From NCBI GenBank assembly GCA_903862425.1, contig CAIOYC010000009.1:372001-436000 (forward strand): a DNA stretch of 64,000 bases, given 5' to 3'. Made by a program: the position numbers and the translations under genes. The notes beneath the pieces are model-generated. The model ran no database searches. It saw only the letters and a program-made list of their open reading frames with translations, and had not been told where the DNA came from. This DNA comes from an uncultured Caulobacterales bacterium (lineage in GTDB: Bacteria; Pseudomonadota; Alphaproteobacteria; Caulobacterales; Caulobacteraceae). Shown one piece after another: positions 44,232 through 52,591 of this stretch. How positions within the stretch are numbered: the stretch's first letter is position 1; the number at the start of each line of letters is the position of its first letter.

Positions 44232-44840
44232 ATGGCCGTCGAGGCCGACAATCAGAGCCTGTCGCCGAAGGCGCAGCTCGGAGCCCAGCACGATCTGGAG
44301 CTGGCGGCGCTGGCGGCCGGTGGGGATCGGCGGGCCTTCGGGGAGCTGGCCCGCCGCCACGGCTCCGCCGTCCGCGCCCTTCTGCGCCGGATGGGCGCCG
44401 AGCCGGCCCTGGCCGACGACCTGGCCCAGGACGCCTTCCTGGCCGCCTTCGAGTCGATCGGCGAGTTCCGGGGCGAGGGGGCCTTCGTCGGCTGGGTCAA
44501 GCGCATCGCCGCGCGCCTCTACATCAAGCGCTGGCGCCGCCGCGCGGAACTCGATCCCGTGGAAGGTTCCGACATGGAAGGCTCCGGCGGCGGGGAGGGC
44601 GAGGCGGCCCAACGGCTCGATCTCGACGGCGCCATGGCCTTGTTGTCCGAAACCGAGAGGCTGTGCGTCTCGCTCTGCTACGGCGCCGGCCTGTCCCATG
44701 CCGAGGCCGCGGCGGCCTTAAAAGCGCCGCTTGGTACGGTGAAATCTCATGTCAAACGTGGTCTGGATAAGCTCAAGCAACGGCTCACGACGCCGGACGC
44801 CGGGCTCCACGCCGAATCAGGGAGACGGGCGGGTGTCTGA
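44232..44840 (+). CDS. ECF-type RNA polymerase sigma factor, copy 2
   Basis: This 202-residue sigma-70-family protein has region 2 (LLRRMGAEPALADDLAQDAF, then FVGWVKRIAARLYIKRWRRR) and region 4 (LSETERLCVSLCYGAGLSHA, then EAAAALKAPLGTVKSHVKRG). The spacing of GGGGG before ATG 44232 (eight bases) favours this start over ATG 44226; an even longer frame exists upstream. Its stop overlaps the next gene by 8 bases (GTGTCTGA), exactly as in the first cassette. The two sigma proteins are related but not close copies. Confidence 0.92.
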   Translation: MAVEADNQSLSPKAQLGAQHDLELAALAAGGDRRAFGELARRHGSAVRALLRRMGAEPALADDLAQDAFLAAFESIGEFRGEGAFVGWVKRIAARLYIKRWRRRAELDPVEGSDMEGSGGGEGEAAQRLDLDGAMALLSETERLCVSLCYGAGLSHAEAAAALKAPLGTVKSHVKRGLDKLKQRLTTPDAGLHAESGRRAGV

Positions 44841-45222
44841 TCCTTCCTTCGAAATGCGGTTGCAGCGGATGTTCTCCGAGCATCCCCACTATCCCGATGC
44901 GCCCTTGTTCGCCGCTAAGGTGGAGAATCGCCTGGCGCGGGGCTGGGCCCTCCGGCGTGTGCTGATTGGCGCGGCGGGCATTGTAGGCGGCCTGATCGCC
45001 ATAGCCCAGATCGCCGGCGCCGGCTTCGGCGCCCGCCTGGACGAACTCGGACGGGTGGCGCGCGGTACGCTCAACGCCATGCAGGTCACCGCCGCCCACC
45101 TGCCGGGTCCTCTCGGCGATGTGGGCGCCTTGCCCTTCGGCGGCGAGGTGATCTGGCTGGTGGCGGGGCTGGCGGTCCTGGCCGGCGCCTTCCTGGCCAG
45201 CCGCTCGATCCAGGAAATCTAA
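44833..45222 (+). CDS. Small membrane partner of ECF sigma, copy 2 (putative anti-sigma)
   Basis: This 129-residue protein starts at GTG 44833 inside the end of the sigma gene. Its N-terminus (FEMRLQRMFSEHPHYPDAPL, then FAAKVENRLARGWALRR) aligns in plan with that of the protein at 43365, followed by two hydrophobic helices (VLIGAAGIVGGLIAIAQI and IWLVAGLAVLAGAFLA). No HxxxCxxC motif is seen. By position and overlap it is a candidate anti-sigma factor. A hairpin at 45231-45248 probably ends this transcript. Confidence 0.7.
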   Translation: MSDPSFEMRLQRMFSEHPHYPDAPLFAAKVENRLARGWALRRVLIGAAGIVGGLIAIAQIAGAGFGARLDELGRVARGTLNAMQVTAAHLPGPLGDVGALPFGGEVIWLVAGLAVLAGAFLASRSIQEI

Positions 45223-45230
45223 CACCCGCG

Positions 45231-45248
45231 TTACGGGCGGGGCCGTAA
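45231..45248 (+). terminator. Hairpin after the second sigma cassette
   Basis: TTACGG (45231-45236) and CCGTAA (45243-45248) pair with a GCGGGG loop, followed by TTTCG. It lies nine bases after the stop of the small membrane partner. The stem is short and the T run is brief, so termination is plausible but weakly supported. Confidence 0.4.
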
Positions 45249-45397
45249 TTTCGCCACCGGCGCAAGGCTCCGTCCGCCTCTAGCAGGCGACGCGACATTT
45301 GTGCGTCGGCCCTTAGTCCTCTAAGGGGTCGCGTTGCGGGGGGCCGAGCCAGGCGATAGGTTGCCGGTCCCGAACTTGTGGCGGAGCTTAACGACAC

Positions 45398-46147
45398 GTG
45401 GCCGACGTTTTTGAAGAGGTCGAGGAGGAGCTTCGCGCTGCTCGTCTGCAGACGCTGTTCCAGCGGGGATGGCCGTTTGCGGCAGGCGCCGTGGTTTTGG
45501 CCCTCTTGGTCACCGTCGGCGTGTGGGGTTATGGCAAGCACACCGCCAGCGAACAGGCCAAGGCCTCGCTGACCTACGACCAGGCGCTGCAGTCCCTCGG
45601 TACCGGCGATCTCGACGGTGCGGACGGCAAGTTCGCCAGCCTCGCGGCCTCCGCGCCCGCCGGCTACCGCACCCTGGCCCTGATGCAACAGGCCGGCATC
45701 CGCGTGCAGAAGAACAAACCGGAGGAGGCCGCGCGCCTGCTCGATCAGGCCGCAAAAGCCGCGCCGGACGACATTCTGGGCGACGCGGCGCGTTACAAGG
45801 CGGCTCTGCTGCTGATGGACAACCGCCCCCTGGCCGAGATCGAGACGCGCCTGACGCCGCTGATGGACGACAAGCGCCCCTACCACTTGCAAGCCCGGGA
45901 AGCCCTGGCCATGGCCCGGCTACAGGCCGGTCAGGGCGCCGCGGCCCAGAGTGATCTTGGCGTCCTCACCCTGTCGCAGGACGTATCCGACGCCACCCGC
46001 CGACGCGCCGAGGCGGCCAAACTGCTGATCGAGTCGGGCTCGGCCAAGGTGTTGCCGGAGGCCGCCAAGGCGACGCCGGCGATCATCCCGCCGCCCGCCG
46101 CCCCGCAACTCCCCGCCGCGCTCGCCAATCTCGGAGCCGCTCAATGA
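45398..46147 (+). CDS. YfgM-like tetratricopeptide membrane protein
   Basis: This 249-residue protein has a short cytoplasmic N-terminus (ADVFEEVEEELRAARLQTLF), one membrane helix at about residues 25-45, and a periplasmic TPR-like domain, as in YfgM (DUF2133). In E. coli, YfgM associates with the SecYEG translocon and periplasmic chaperones. It starts at GTG 45398 and overlaps bamB (ATGA), and der follows: the gene order yfgM-bamB-der is the same as in E. coli. This context supports the name more than the sequence alone. Confidence 0.85.
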   Translation: MADVFEEVEEELRAARLQTLFQRGWPFAAGAVVLALLVTVGVWGYGKHTASEQAKASLTYDQALQSLGTGDLDGADGKFASLAASAPAGYRTLALMQQAGIRVQKNKPEEAARLLDQAAKAAPDDILGDAARYKAALLLMDNRPLAEIETRLTPLMDDKRPYHLQAREALAMARLQAGQGAAAQSDLGVLTLSQDVSDATRRRAEAAKLLIESGSAKVLPEAAKATPAIIPPPAAPQLPAALANLGAAQ

Positions 46148-47529
46148 TCCGCGTTGGCCTCAATGGCCCCAGTTCTTTCCCCAGACGTCTTGCCCTCACC
46201 GGTCTCACCGTCGCGGTGATGGCCGGTCTTGGCGGCTGCGCCAACTTCAACACGCCGAAGATCCCGTTCTTCGGCCCGAAGGAGAAGAAGGCTTCGGCCC
46301 GCGTGGCCCCCGGTCAGCGCATCCCGGTGCTGCAATCGACCCAGACCCTCACGCCTGCCCCGGCGCTGAAGGGCGTGGACTTCTCGCTGCCCGAGCCCCA
46401 GCCCATGGCCCAGTGGCCCGTGCCCGGCGGCAACATCGAGCAGGCGGTGGACCATGTGGTCGCTGCGCCCGAGTTGCGCATCGCCTGGCGCCGCAAGGTC
46501 GGCATGGGTATCTCCAAGTTCACCCACATCATGGCTCCGCCGGTCATCGGCGACGGTCATATCTTCATGCTCGACGGCCGGGCCCAGGTGGCGGCCCTTG
46601 ACGCCGCCAATGGCCACGAGCTGTGGCGCACCGACCTGTCCATCAAGAAGGGGCCGGACCGCGAGGCCTTCGGCGGCGGCGTCGCCTATGCCGATGGCGT
46701 GATCTACGTCTCGTCCGGCTATCGCTTCGTCGCGGCGCTCGACGCGCGGACCGGCAAGGAGCTGTGGAAGGTGGTCACCTCATCGCCCGTGCACGGTGCG
46801 CCCACCGTGGCGGGCGGCAAGGTCTATGTCATCGACGTGGTGGACCAGCTTCAGGCCTATGACGCCAAGACCGGCGCCTCGGCCTGGACCTACCAGCCAC
46901 TGGAAGAGCCGGCGCGGATGCTGATCGCCTCCAGCCCCGCCGTGCTGGGCGAGCAGGTAGTGGCGCCGTTCGCTTCGGGCGAACTTGTGGCGGTCTCCGC
47001 CGCCAACGGCAACGATCTATGGACGGACGTGCTCTCGCTCACCAACCGCAACAACGCCTTGTCGGAGATCCGCGACATCGCCGGCCGCCCGGCCATCTAT
47101 CGCGGCATGGTGTTCGCCGGCAGCCACTCGGGTGTGCTCGGTGCTGTGGACCTGCGCACCGGCCAGCGCGCCTGGTCGCTGCCGCTGGCCATGATCTCCT
47201 CGCCTTGGCCGGCCGGGGACGTGGTCTATGCCATGGGGCAGGGGGGCGACCTCGTCTGCGCCGCGCGCGACTCCGGTCAGGTCTACTGGATCAAGCGGCT
47301 GAACGAGAACCTGCGCAAGAAATTCCGCCAGAACTGGTCGGGGCCGATCCTGGCCTCGGGCCGCCTGATCATCGTCTCGGACAAGGGTGAGTTGCTCGCC
47401 CTCGACCCGAAGACCGGCAAGGAAGAAAAGAACCTGCGCCTCGGCGCCGGCAGCTTCCAGACGCCGATCGCCGCCAACGGCCTGCTCTACGTGCTGGCCG
47501 ACAATGGCGAGCTGATCGCGATTCAATAG
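46144..47529 (+). CDS. bamB: Outer membrane assembly factor BamB-like lipoprotein
   Basis: This 461-residue protein has a lipoprotein signal with lipobox LGGC (Cys32) and a beta-propeller of PQQ-like repeats such as AALDAANGHELWRTDLS, AALDARTGKELWKVVTS, AYDAKTGASAWTYQ and ALDPKTGKEEKNLRLG. It matches BamB, a member of the outer-membrane protein assembly complex. The start ATG at 46144 overlaps the TPR gene and der follows 10 bases later, so the three are in one operon. The N-terminus is a little longer than in E. coli. Confidence 0.9.
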   Translation: MIRVGLNGPSSFPRRLALTGLTVAVMAGLGGCANFNTPKIPFFGPKEKKASARVAPGQRIPVLQSTQTLTPAPALKGVDFSLPEPQPMAQWPVPGGNIEQAVDHVVAAPELRIAWRRKVGMGISKFTHIMAPPVIGDGHIFMLDGRAQVAALDAANGHELWRTDLSIKKGPDREAFGGGVAYADGVIYVSSGYRFVAALDARTGKELWKVVTSSPVHGAPTVAGGKVYVIDVVDQLQAYDAKTGASAWTYQPLEEPARMLIASSPAVLGEQVVAPFASGELVAVSAANGNDLWTDVLSLTNRNNALSEIRDIAGRPAIYRGMVFAGSHSGVLGAVDLRTGQRAWSLPLAMISSPWPAGDVVYAMGQGGDLVCAARDSGQVYWIKRLNENLRKKFRQNWSGPILASGRLIIVSDKGELLALDPKTGKEEKNLRLGAGSFQTPIAANGLLYVLADNGELIAIQ

Positions 47530-47539
47530 GAAAGCCACG

Positions 47540-49231
47540 ATGGCGCTGAAACTCGCCATCGTCGGGCGTCCCAACGTCGGCAAATCGACGCTGTTCAACC
47601 GACTGGCCGGCAAGAAGCTGGCCATCGTCAACGACCAGCCGGGCGTCACCCGCGACCGACGCACGGCGGACGGCCGTCTGGGCGATCTCGAGCTCGAACT
47701 GATCGACACGGCCGGCTTCGAGGATGTGGACGACGAGAGCCTGGAATCGCGCATGCGTATCCAGACCGAGCGGGCCATCGACGACGCCGACATCGCCCTC
47801 TTCGTGGTGGACGCCAAAGACGGCGTGACGCCGCTAGACCGCATCTTCGCCGACCTGATCCGGCGACGGAACAAGCCGGTGGTGCTGGCCGCCAACAAGG
47901 CCGAGGGCAAGGCCGCCGACCTCGGCGCCGCCGAAGCCTTTGCGCTCGGTCTGGGCGAGCCGGTGCTGATCTCAGCCGAGCACGGCGAGGGCATGACCGA
48001 CCTGTTCCACGCCATCCTCGCCGCCGGCGTGCCCGAGCCTGAGGTCGAGGAAGAGGACGAAGAGAATAAGCCCGTCCGTATCGCTATCGTCGGCCGGCCG
48101 AACGCCGGCAAGTCCACCCTGGTCAACCGGCTGATCGGCGAGGATCGCCTGCTCACCGGACCCGAGGCCGGGATCACCCGCGACAGCATTTCGGTGGACT
48201 GGGACTGGGAGGGCCGTCCCATCCGCCTTGTGGACACCGCGGGTCTGCGCAAGCGCGCCCGCGTGCAGGAGGAGCTGGAGAAGCTCTCCACCGCCGATAC
48301 CATCCGCGCCATCACCTTCGCTGAGGTGGTGATCTTGGTGATGGATGCCGATAACGCCTTTGAGACCCAGGACTTGCAGATCGCCGACCTGGTGGAGCGC
48401 GAGGGGCGGGCCCTGGTCTATTGCCTGGCCAAGTGGGATCTCGTCACCGATCCCAACACCAAGCTGGCCGAGCTGAAGGAGACCGCCGAGCGAATGCTGC
48501 CGCAGCTGCGCGGCGCCCCCCTGATCGCGCTCTCTGCTGAGACGGGGCGGGATGTGGAGCGGCTGATGCCCGCCGTGCTGCACGCCTACAAGACCTGGTC
48601 GGTGAAGGTGAAGACCCGCGACCTCAATGACTGGCTGGCCATGGCCACCCAGCGCCACCCGCCGCCCGCCGTGAACGGCAAGCGTATCAAGCCCAAATAC
48701 ATGGCCCAGCTGAAGGGCCGCCCGCCGACCTTCGTCCTGTTCGCCAGCCGCGCCGACCAGTTGCCTGAGCAATACCGCCGCTATCTGGTCAACTCGCTGC
48801 GCGAGAGCTTCGATATGCCCGGCACCCCGATCCGGGTGACGATCAAGTCGAACAAGAACCCCTATGCGGACGAGGCCGACGGCAACCGGTCGGTCAAGAA
48901 TCTCCCCAAGTACCCGACCAAGCGCAAGCCGCAGCCCGTGGTCTTGCCGGAGGGCATGGAGCCCGAGCCCAAGCGACCGCTGAACCGCGCCGCCGTGCCC
49001 GATGCGCCGTTAGAGCCCGCGCGGGCGAAGAAGCCGGCGGCGAAGAAGCCTCCGGCCTCGTTCAAGGTTGTTGGTAAAGGCAAGTCCAACGCCGGGGCTA
49101 AGACCAGCAAGAAGACCGCGGCTGTTGCGCGCAGCAAGGCCACGCGCGGGCAGCTGCGTACGCCCACCACGCACAAGCTTCGCAAGCCGACGACGCGCAA
49201 GTCGACTCCTCGGCCCCCGCCTAAGCGCTAG
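47540..49231 (+). CDS. der: GTPase Der (EngA)
   Basis: This 563-residue protein has two G domains in tandem, with P-loops GRPNVGKSTLFNRL near residue 8 and GRPNAGKSTLVNRL near residue 184, each followed by DTAG and NK.D/KWD-type motifs, and then a KH-like domain. Der acts in assembly of the 50S ribosomal subunit. The last 100 or so residues form a Lys/Ala/Pro/Thr-rich, histone-H1-like tail that is longer than in E. coli Der. The stop overlaps the convergent gene at 49228 by 4 bases. Confidence 0.95.
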   Translation: MALKLAIVGRPNVGKSTLFNRLAGKKLAIVNDQPGVTRDRRTADGRLGDLELELIDTAGFEDVDDESLESRMRIQTERAIDDADIALFVVDAKDGVTPLDRIFADLIRRRNKPVVLAANKAEGKAADLGAAEAFALGLGEPVLISAEHGEGMTDLFHAILAAGVPEPEVEEEDEENKPVRIAIVGRPNAGKSTLVNRLIGEDRLLTGPEAGITRDSISVDWDWEGRPIRLVDTAGLRKRARVQEELEKLSTADTIRAITFAEVVILVMDADNAFETQDLQIADLVEREGRALVYCLAKWDLVTDPNTKLAELKETAERMLPQLRGAPLIALSAETGRDVERLMPAVLHAYKTWSVKVKTRDLNDWLAMATQRHPPPAVNGKRIKPKYMAQLKGRPPTFVLFASRADQLPEQYRRYLVNSLRESFDMPGTPIRVTIKSNKNPYADEADGNRSVKNLPKYPTKRKPQPVVLPEGMEPEPKRPLNRAAVPDAPLEPARAKKPAAKKPPASFKVVGKGKSNAGAKTSKKTAAVARSKATRGQLRTPTTHKLRKPTTRKSTPRPPPKR

Positions 49232-49740
49232 GCCTCGATCGGCACGCGCCTGCCACGATGGGTAGGGCGGGGCGGAGGGCGAAAGAAGAACGGGACCGAC
49301 GCATAGTCGTCGAACGTGGCCGTGTTGGGCATGCGGTTGGTGCGATGCCCTTGGCGCAGGAGCCAGCCATGCTCCACCGCCCGCGCCTGCTGCTCCAGAT
49401 TCATCCGATCCCAGGCCTTGAGCGGTAGGCGATAGCGATAGGCGAGCCCGGTGAGATAGCCGCCGCTAAACGCCACCGCCGCCCAGCTGAAGAGCGTGCG
49501 CAGGGGATGCATCTGGAATTGCCAGACGTGGGTCATTTCGTGGATGAACCAAGCCTGCATCTCGACACCCTCGGCGGAAAAGTCCTTGGTGCGGCTGGGA
49601 AAGACCATCCAGCGGCCCACCACGAAGGCGAAGCCGAACGTCGGGGCGCCGGTGATTACCCGCACGCCCTTCAGGCGCAGTTCGTCGCCGAACAGGAAGG
49701 CGAGAGCCGACTCTCCCGGCGTCAGGCGTCGTACGCGCAA
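49228..49740 (-). CDS. Putative metallopeptidase-like protein with HEMTH motif
   Basis: This 170-residue protein has FIHEMTHVWQFQMHP near residue 67, an HEXXH motif of zinc metallopeptidases, with a possible membrane helix soon after (LFSWAAVAFSGGYLTGL). A distal Glu in NLEQQARAVEHG could be the third ligand. I do not recognise the family with certainty; DUF4157-like or secreted phage-type domains have the same motif. A TTG at 49740 is used because GGGGGGAG lies seven bases upstream. The gene is convergent with der and 16 bases downstream of the methyltransferase gene on the same strand. Confidence 0.65.
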   Translation of the reverse strand: MRVRRLTPGESALAFLFGDELRLKGVRVITGAPTFGFAFVVGRWMVFPSRTKDFSAEGVEMQAWFIHEMTHVWQFQMHPLRTLFSWAAVAFSGGYLTGLAYRYRLPLKAWDRMNLEQQARAVEHGWLLRQGHRTNRMPNTATFDDYASVPFFFRPPPRPTHRGRRVPIEA

Positions 49741-49756
49741 TCTGTCTCCCCCCGAC

Positions 49757-50650
49757 CTACTCGTCGCCGAGCTTATGCTCGACCACCTGCAAGGCGTCGG
49801 CCAGGCGCATCTTGGCGGAGCCTGGCTTCAGCGGCAGTTGCTGGCTCTCGTGCGCCGCCCAGCCGGTCAGAGTTACGATCTCGAAGGTGGCCGGGATGCG
49901 ACCGTCGGGCAGGCCGAAGCGCTCGGCATAGACCTCCGCCGCGCGGGCCAGTACGCCGCGGGTAAGGGGCGTGCGTGGCCGCTCGACCAGCATGTTGGTC
50001 TCGCCCATGGCGCGCAGGTCGGCCATCAGCTTGATCGGGTGGTCATAGCGTACGGTCACCCGGTCCACGTCCGCCACCGGCAGGGTGAAGCCAGCGCGCT
50101 GCAACAACGCCGCGCCGTCGAAGCCGTCCGCAAAGGGCGAGACGCGCAGGCCCGCCCCGGCGCCGGTCTCGCTCTCGGCGATCAGCAGGGATTGGCGAAG
50201 TTCGGTCAGGGTCGCGCCGCCGAACATGGCGCCTAGAAATAGCCCGTCCGGCTTCAGCGACCGCCTGATCTGGACCAGCGCGCCGACAAGGTCGTTGGTC
50301 CAATGCAGGGAGAGTAAGCTGACGACGAGGTCGAGACCCTGTTCGCGGAACGGCAGATGTTCCTCATCCGCGACGAGGCGTGGAGCAGAAGCACTGCGAA
50401 GCCGTGCAGGGGAGGCGCCGGCCTGGATCAACGTCCCGACCTGTTCCGGCGACACGAGTCCCGCCATCAACCCCGGCGCGCCGCCAAGCTCGACCGCCAG
50501 TGGAAAGCGTCGCAATATGGCGGCGAGACGGTCGGCGGCGTCTTCCGCCGCGCGGCGGTGCAGGAAGTCGGCGCCGGCGAAACTCGTCGCAGAGCGGTCC
50601 AGCCGCCGGCGGCGAAGCGTCCGATCGAACAGGAGAGGCGGGGCGGACAT
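49757..50650 (-). CDS. SAM-dependent methyltransferase, NDUFAF5/BioC-like
   Basis: This 297-residue protein has LLFDRTLRRRRLDR, then FLHRRAAEDAADRLA, the Rossmann-like VELGGAPG, the acidic loop DEEHLPFREQGLDLVVS, and a C-terminal TPLTRGVLARAAEVYAERFG. These match the NDUFAF5 group that helps assemble respiratory complex I; BioC is another relation. It lies in the cluster with comF, grxC, nitrilase and DUF1178 that is common in alphaproteobacteria. The ATG at 50650 shares its bases with the divergent comF start. The glycine motif is weak, so activity is not certain. Confidence 0.8.
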   Translation of the reverse strand: MSAPPLLFDRTLRRRRLDRSATSFAGADFLHRRAAEDAADRLAAILRRFPLAVELGGAPGLMAGLVSPEQVGTLIQAGASPARLRSASAPRLVADEEHLPFREQGLDLVVSLLSLHWTNDLVGALVQIRRSLKPDGLFLGAMFGGATLTELRQSLLIAESETGAGAGLRVSPFADGFDGAALLQRAGFTLPVADVDRVTVRYDHPIKLMADLRAMGETNMLVERPRTPLTRGVLARAAEVYAERFGLPDGRIPATFEIVTLTGWAAHESQQLPLKPGSAKMRLADALQVVEHKLGDE

Positions 50651-51464
50651 GCGACGGCTAGATGCGCTCTTGCGGGGCGAGGCCGCAACCGCCTTGTTCG
50701 GCCATGCGGTCGCCGGAATGGCGCGGCGCGCGCGTGTCGGCCTCGGCCAGGCCATCGATCTTGTCCTGCCCCCGCTCGCTCTGGACGAAGGAGAACGCCC
50801 TCAGAGCGTCGGGCTGACCGCCGCCGCCTGGACGCGGATCACCTTCATCGACGGGCCGGTGTGCGACGGTTGCGGGGCGCCGTTTCCCTACGGTCTCGGC
50901 CCTGGCGCGCTCTGTCCCGCCTGTATGGCGCAGCCAAGGCGGATCAGTCGTGCGCGGGCGGCGTGCCTTTACGATGAGCACTCGCGCGACCTGATCCTGA
51001 AGCTGAAGCACGCCGACCGCACCGACCTTGCGCCGCTGTTCGCGCGCTGGCTTTCGCGGGTGGCGGCCGAGTTGCTCGCTGAGGCCGACGTAGTCTGTCC
51101 CGTGCCGCTGCATCCGCGCCGCCTGCTGGCCCGGCGCTATAATCAGGCGGCGGAGATCGCGCGGCCGCTGGCCAGGCTGGCGGGTACGGCCTATCGCCCC
51201 GACCTGCTGGTGCGTACCCGAGCCACCTCGACCCAGGGCGGCAAGTCGGGCCGTGGGCGGCGGGAAAACGTCCGAAACGCCTTCGCTGTCTCGCCCGTCG
51301 CCGCGCGCCATGTGGTCGGCAAGCGCATCCTGCTGATCGACGACGTGCTGACGACGGGCGCCACGGCCAATGCCTGTGCAAGGGCTCTGCTCAAGGCAGG
51401 CGCGATCGCGGTAGACCTTGCCGTCGTGGCCAGGGTGCGCGAAAGCGGAACAGAGCCTATATGA
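50649..51464 (+). CDS. ComF family phosphoribosyltransferase
   Basis: This 271-residue protein has an N-terminal zinc-finger pattern (CDGCGAPFPYGLGPGALCPAC) and a C-terminal phosphoribosyltransferase domain with the PRPP loop ILLIDDVLTTGATANACARAL. ComF-type proteins are linked to DNA uptake in some species, but their role elsewhere is not clear. ATG 50649 is used; it overlaps the divergent methyltransferase start, so a later ATG at 50718 (MARRARVGLGQ) may be the real start. grxC follows after 38 bases on the same strand. Confidence 0.88.
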   Translation: MRRLDALLRGEAATALFGHAVAGMARRARVGLGQAIDLVLPPLALDEGERPQSVGLTAAAWTRITFIDGPVCDGCGAPFPYGLGPGALCPACMAQPRRISRARAACLYDEHSRDLILKLKHADRTDLAPLFARWLSRVAAELLAEADVVCPVPLHPRRLLARRYNQAAEIARPLARLAGTAYRPDLLVRTRATSTQGGKSGRGRRENVRNAFAVSPVAARHVVGKRILLIDDVLTTGATANACARALLKAGAIAVDLAVVARVRESGTEPI

Positions 51465-51502
51465 GCGCGCTTCGGCCTTGTCGGGCCTTTCTGGATTGAA
51501 CC

Positions 51503-51760
51503 ATGCCGTCGATCACCGTCTATACCAAGCCGCTTTGCCCCTACTGCGCGCGGGCGATGAACCTGTTGAACCACAAGGGCGCCAAGTTCGACGAGATCGA
51601 GGCGGCCTGGGATCCGGACAAGCGCAAAGAGATGCTGTCCAAGTCCAACGGCAAGACCACCTATCCACAGATCTTCATCGGCGAGACCCATGTGGGCGGC
51701 TGCGACGACCTGATGGCGCTGGATCGTGCAGGCGAGCTCGACAAGCTGCTGGCGGCCTAA
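51503..51760 (+). CDS. grxC: Glutaredoxin 3
   Basis: This 85-residue thiol oxidoreductase has the dithiol active site CPYC (Cys12, Cys15) after ITVYTKPL, and the usual TYPQIFIG..HVGGCDDLMAL C-terminal half that binds glutathione. It reduces disulfides with glutathione in the cytoplasm. The length is that of E. coli Grx3. It is followed after six bases by the nitrilase-family gene, so they are likely co-transcribed. The start ATG at 51503 is clear. Confidence 0.95.
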   Translation: MPSITVYTKPLCPYCARAMNLLNHKGAKFDEIEAAWDPDKRKEMLSKSNGKTTYPQIFIGETHVGGCDDLMALDRAGELDKLLAA

Positions 51761-51766
51761 CCATCC

Positions 51767-52591
51767 ATGCATCGCATCGCTCTGATCCAGACCCGCACAC
51801 CGGACACCCAGGCCGCGGCCCTCGCGGAGCTGGAGCCGATGGTGCGTTCGGCGGCGGCGGGCGGCGCAAAGCTGATCGCCACCCCGGAGGGCTCCAACCT
51901 GCTGCAACGCAATCGCGAGAAACTGCAGGCGACGCTGTGCGGGCCGGCTGAGGACGTGGCGGTGCTCGGACTGCAGGCGCTGGCCAGGGAGCTAGGTGTC
52001 GAAATCCTCATCGGCTCGGCCCTGGTACGGCGCGAGGACGGGCAGGGGGCCAACCGGGCCTTCTTCATCCGCGCGGACGGCAAGATCGCCGCCACCTACG
52101 ACAAGATCCACATGTTCGACGTCGATCTGCCCACGGGCGAGACCGCACGCGAGAGCCAGCTCTACACGCCGGGCGAAGAGGCGCAGGTGGTGGATACGGC
52201 CATGGGTCGGCTCGGCCTCACCATATGCTACGACGTGCGCTTTCCGGGATTGTTCCGGGCGCTGTCGCGGGCGGGAGCCGAGATCATCGCGGTGCCGGCC
52301 GCCTTCACCCGCCCCACCGGCGAGGCGCACTGGGAGATCCTGCTGCGCGCGCGCGCCATCGAGTGCGGCTGCTATATCATCGCTCCGGCCCAGGGCGGCC
52401 TGCATGCCGACGGGCGCGGCACGTGGGGCCGTTCCACCGTCATCGGGCCGTGGGGCGAAATCGTCTCCAGGCTGGACCACGACGAGCCGGGCGTCTTGTT
52501 CGCCGATATCGACCTCGATGCCTCCGCCAAGGCCCGCAACGCCATCCCGGCGCTCAAGAACGAGCGCGCTTTCACCGGACCCGCGCTTTGA
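51767..52591 (+). CDS. Carbon-nitrogen hydrolase (nitrilase superfamily, Nit1-like)
   Basis: This 274-residue enzyme has the Glu-Lys-Cys triad of the nitrilase superfamily: Glu in ATPEGSNLLQRN, Lys in TYDKIHMFDVDL, and Cys154 in LTICYDVRFPGLFR. It most resembles the Nit1 group, whose members hydrolyse deaminated glutathione. The gene order after grxC fits that link to glutathione, though the substrate is not proven. Its stop codon overlaps the TTG of the DUF1178 gene. Confidence 0.9.
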   Translation: MHRIALIQTRTPDTQAAALAELEPMVRSAAAGGAKLIATPEGSNLLQRNREKLQATLCGPAEDVAVLGLQALARELGVEILIGSALVRREDGQGANRAFFIRADGKIAATYDKIHMFDVDLPTGETARESQLYTPGEEAQVVDTAMGRLGLTICYDVRFPGLFRALSRAGAEIIAVPAAFTRPTGEAHWEILLRARAIECGCYIIAPAQGGLHADGRGTWGRSTVIGPWGEIVSRLDHDEPGVLFADIDLDASAKARNAIPALKNERAFTGPAL

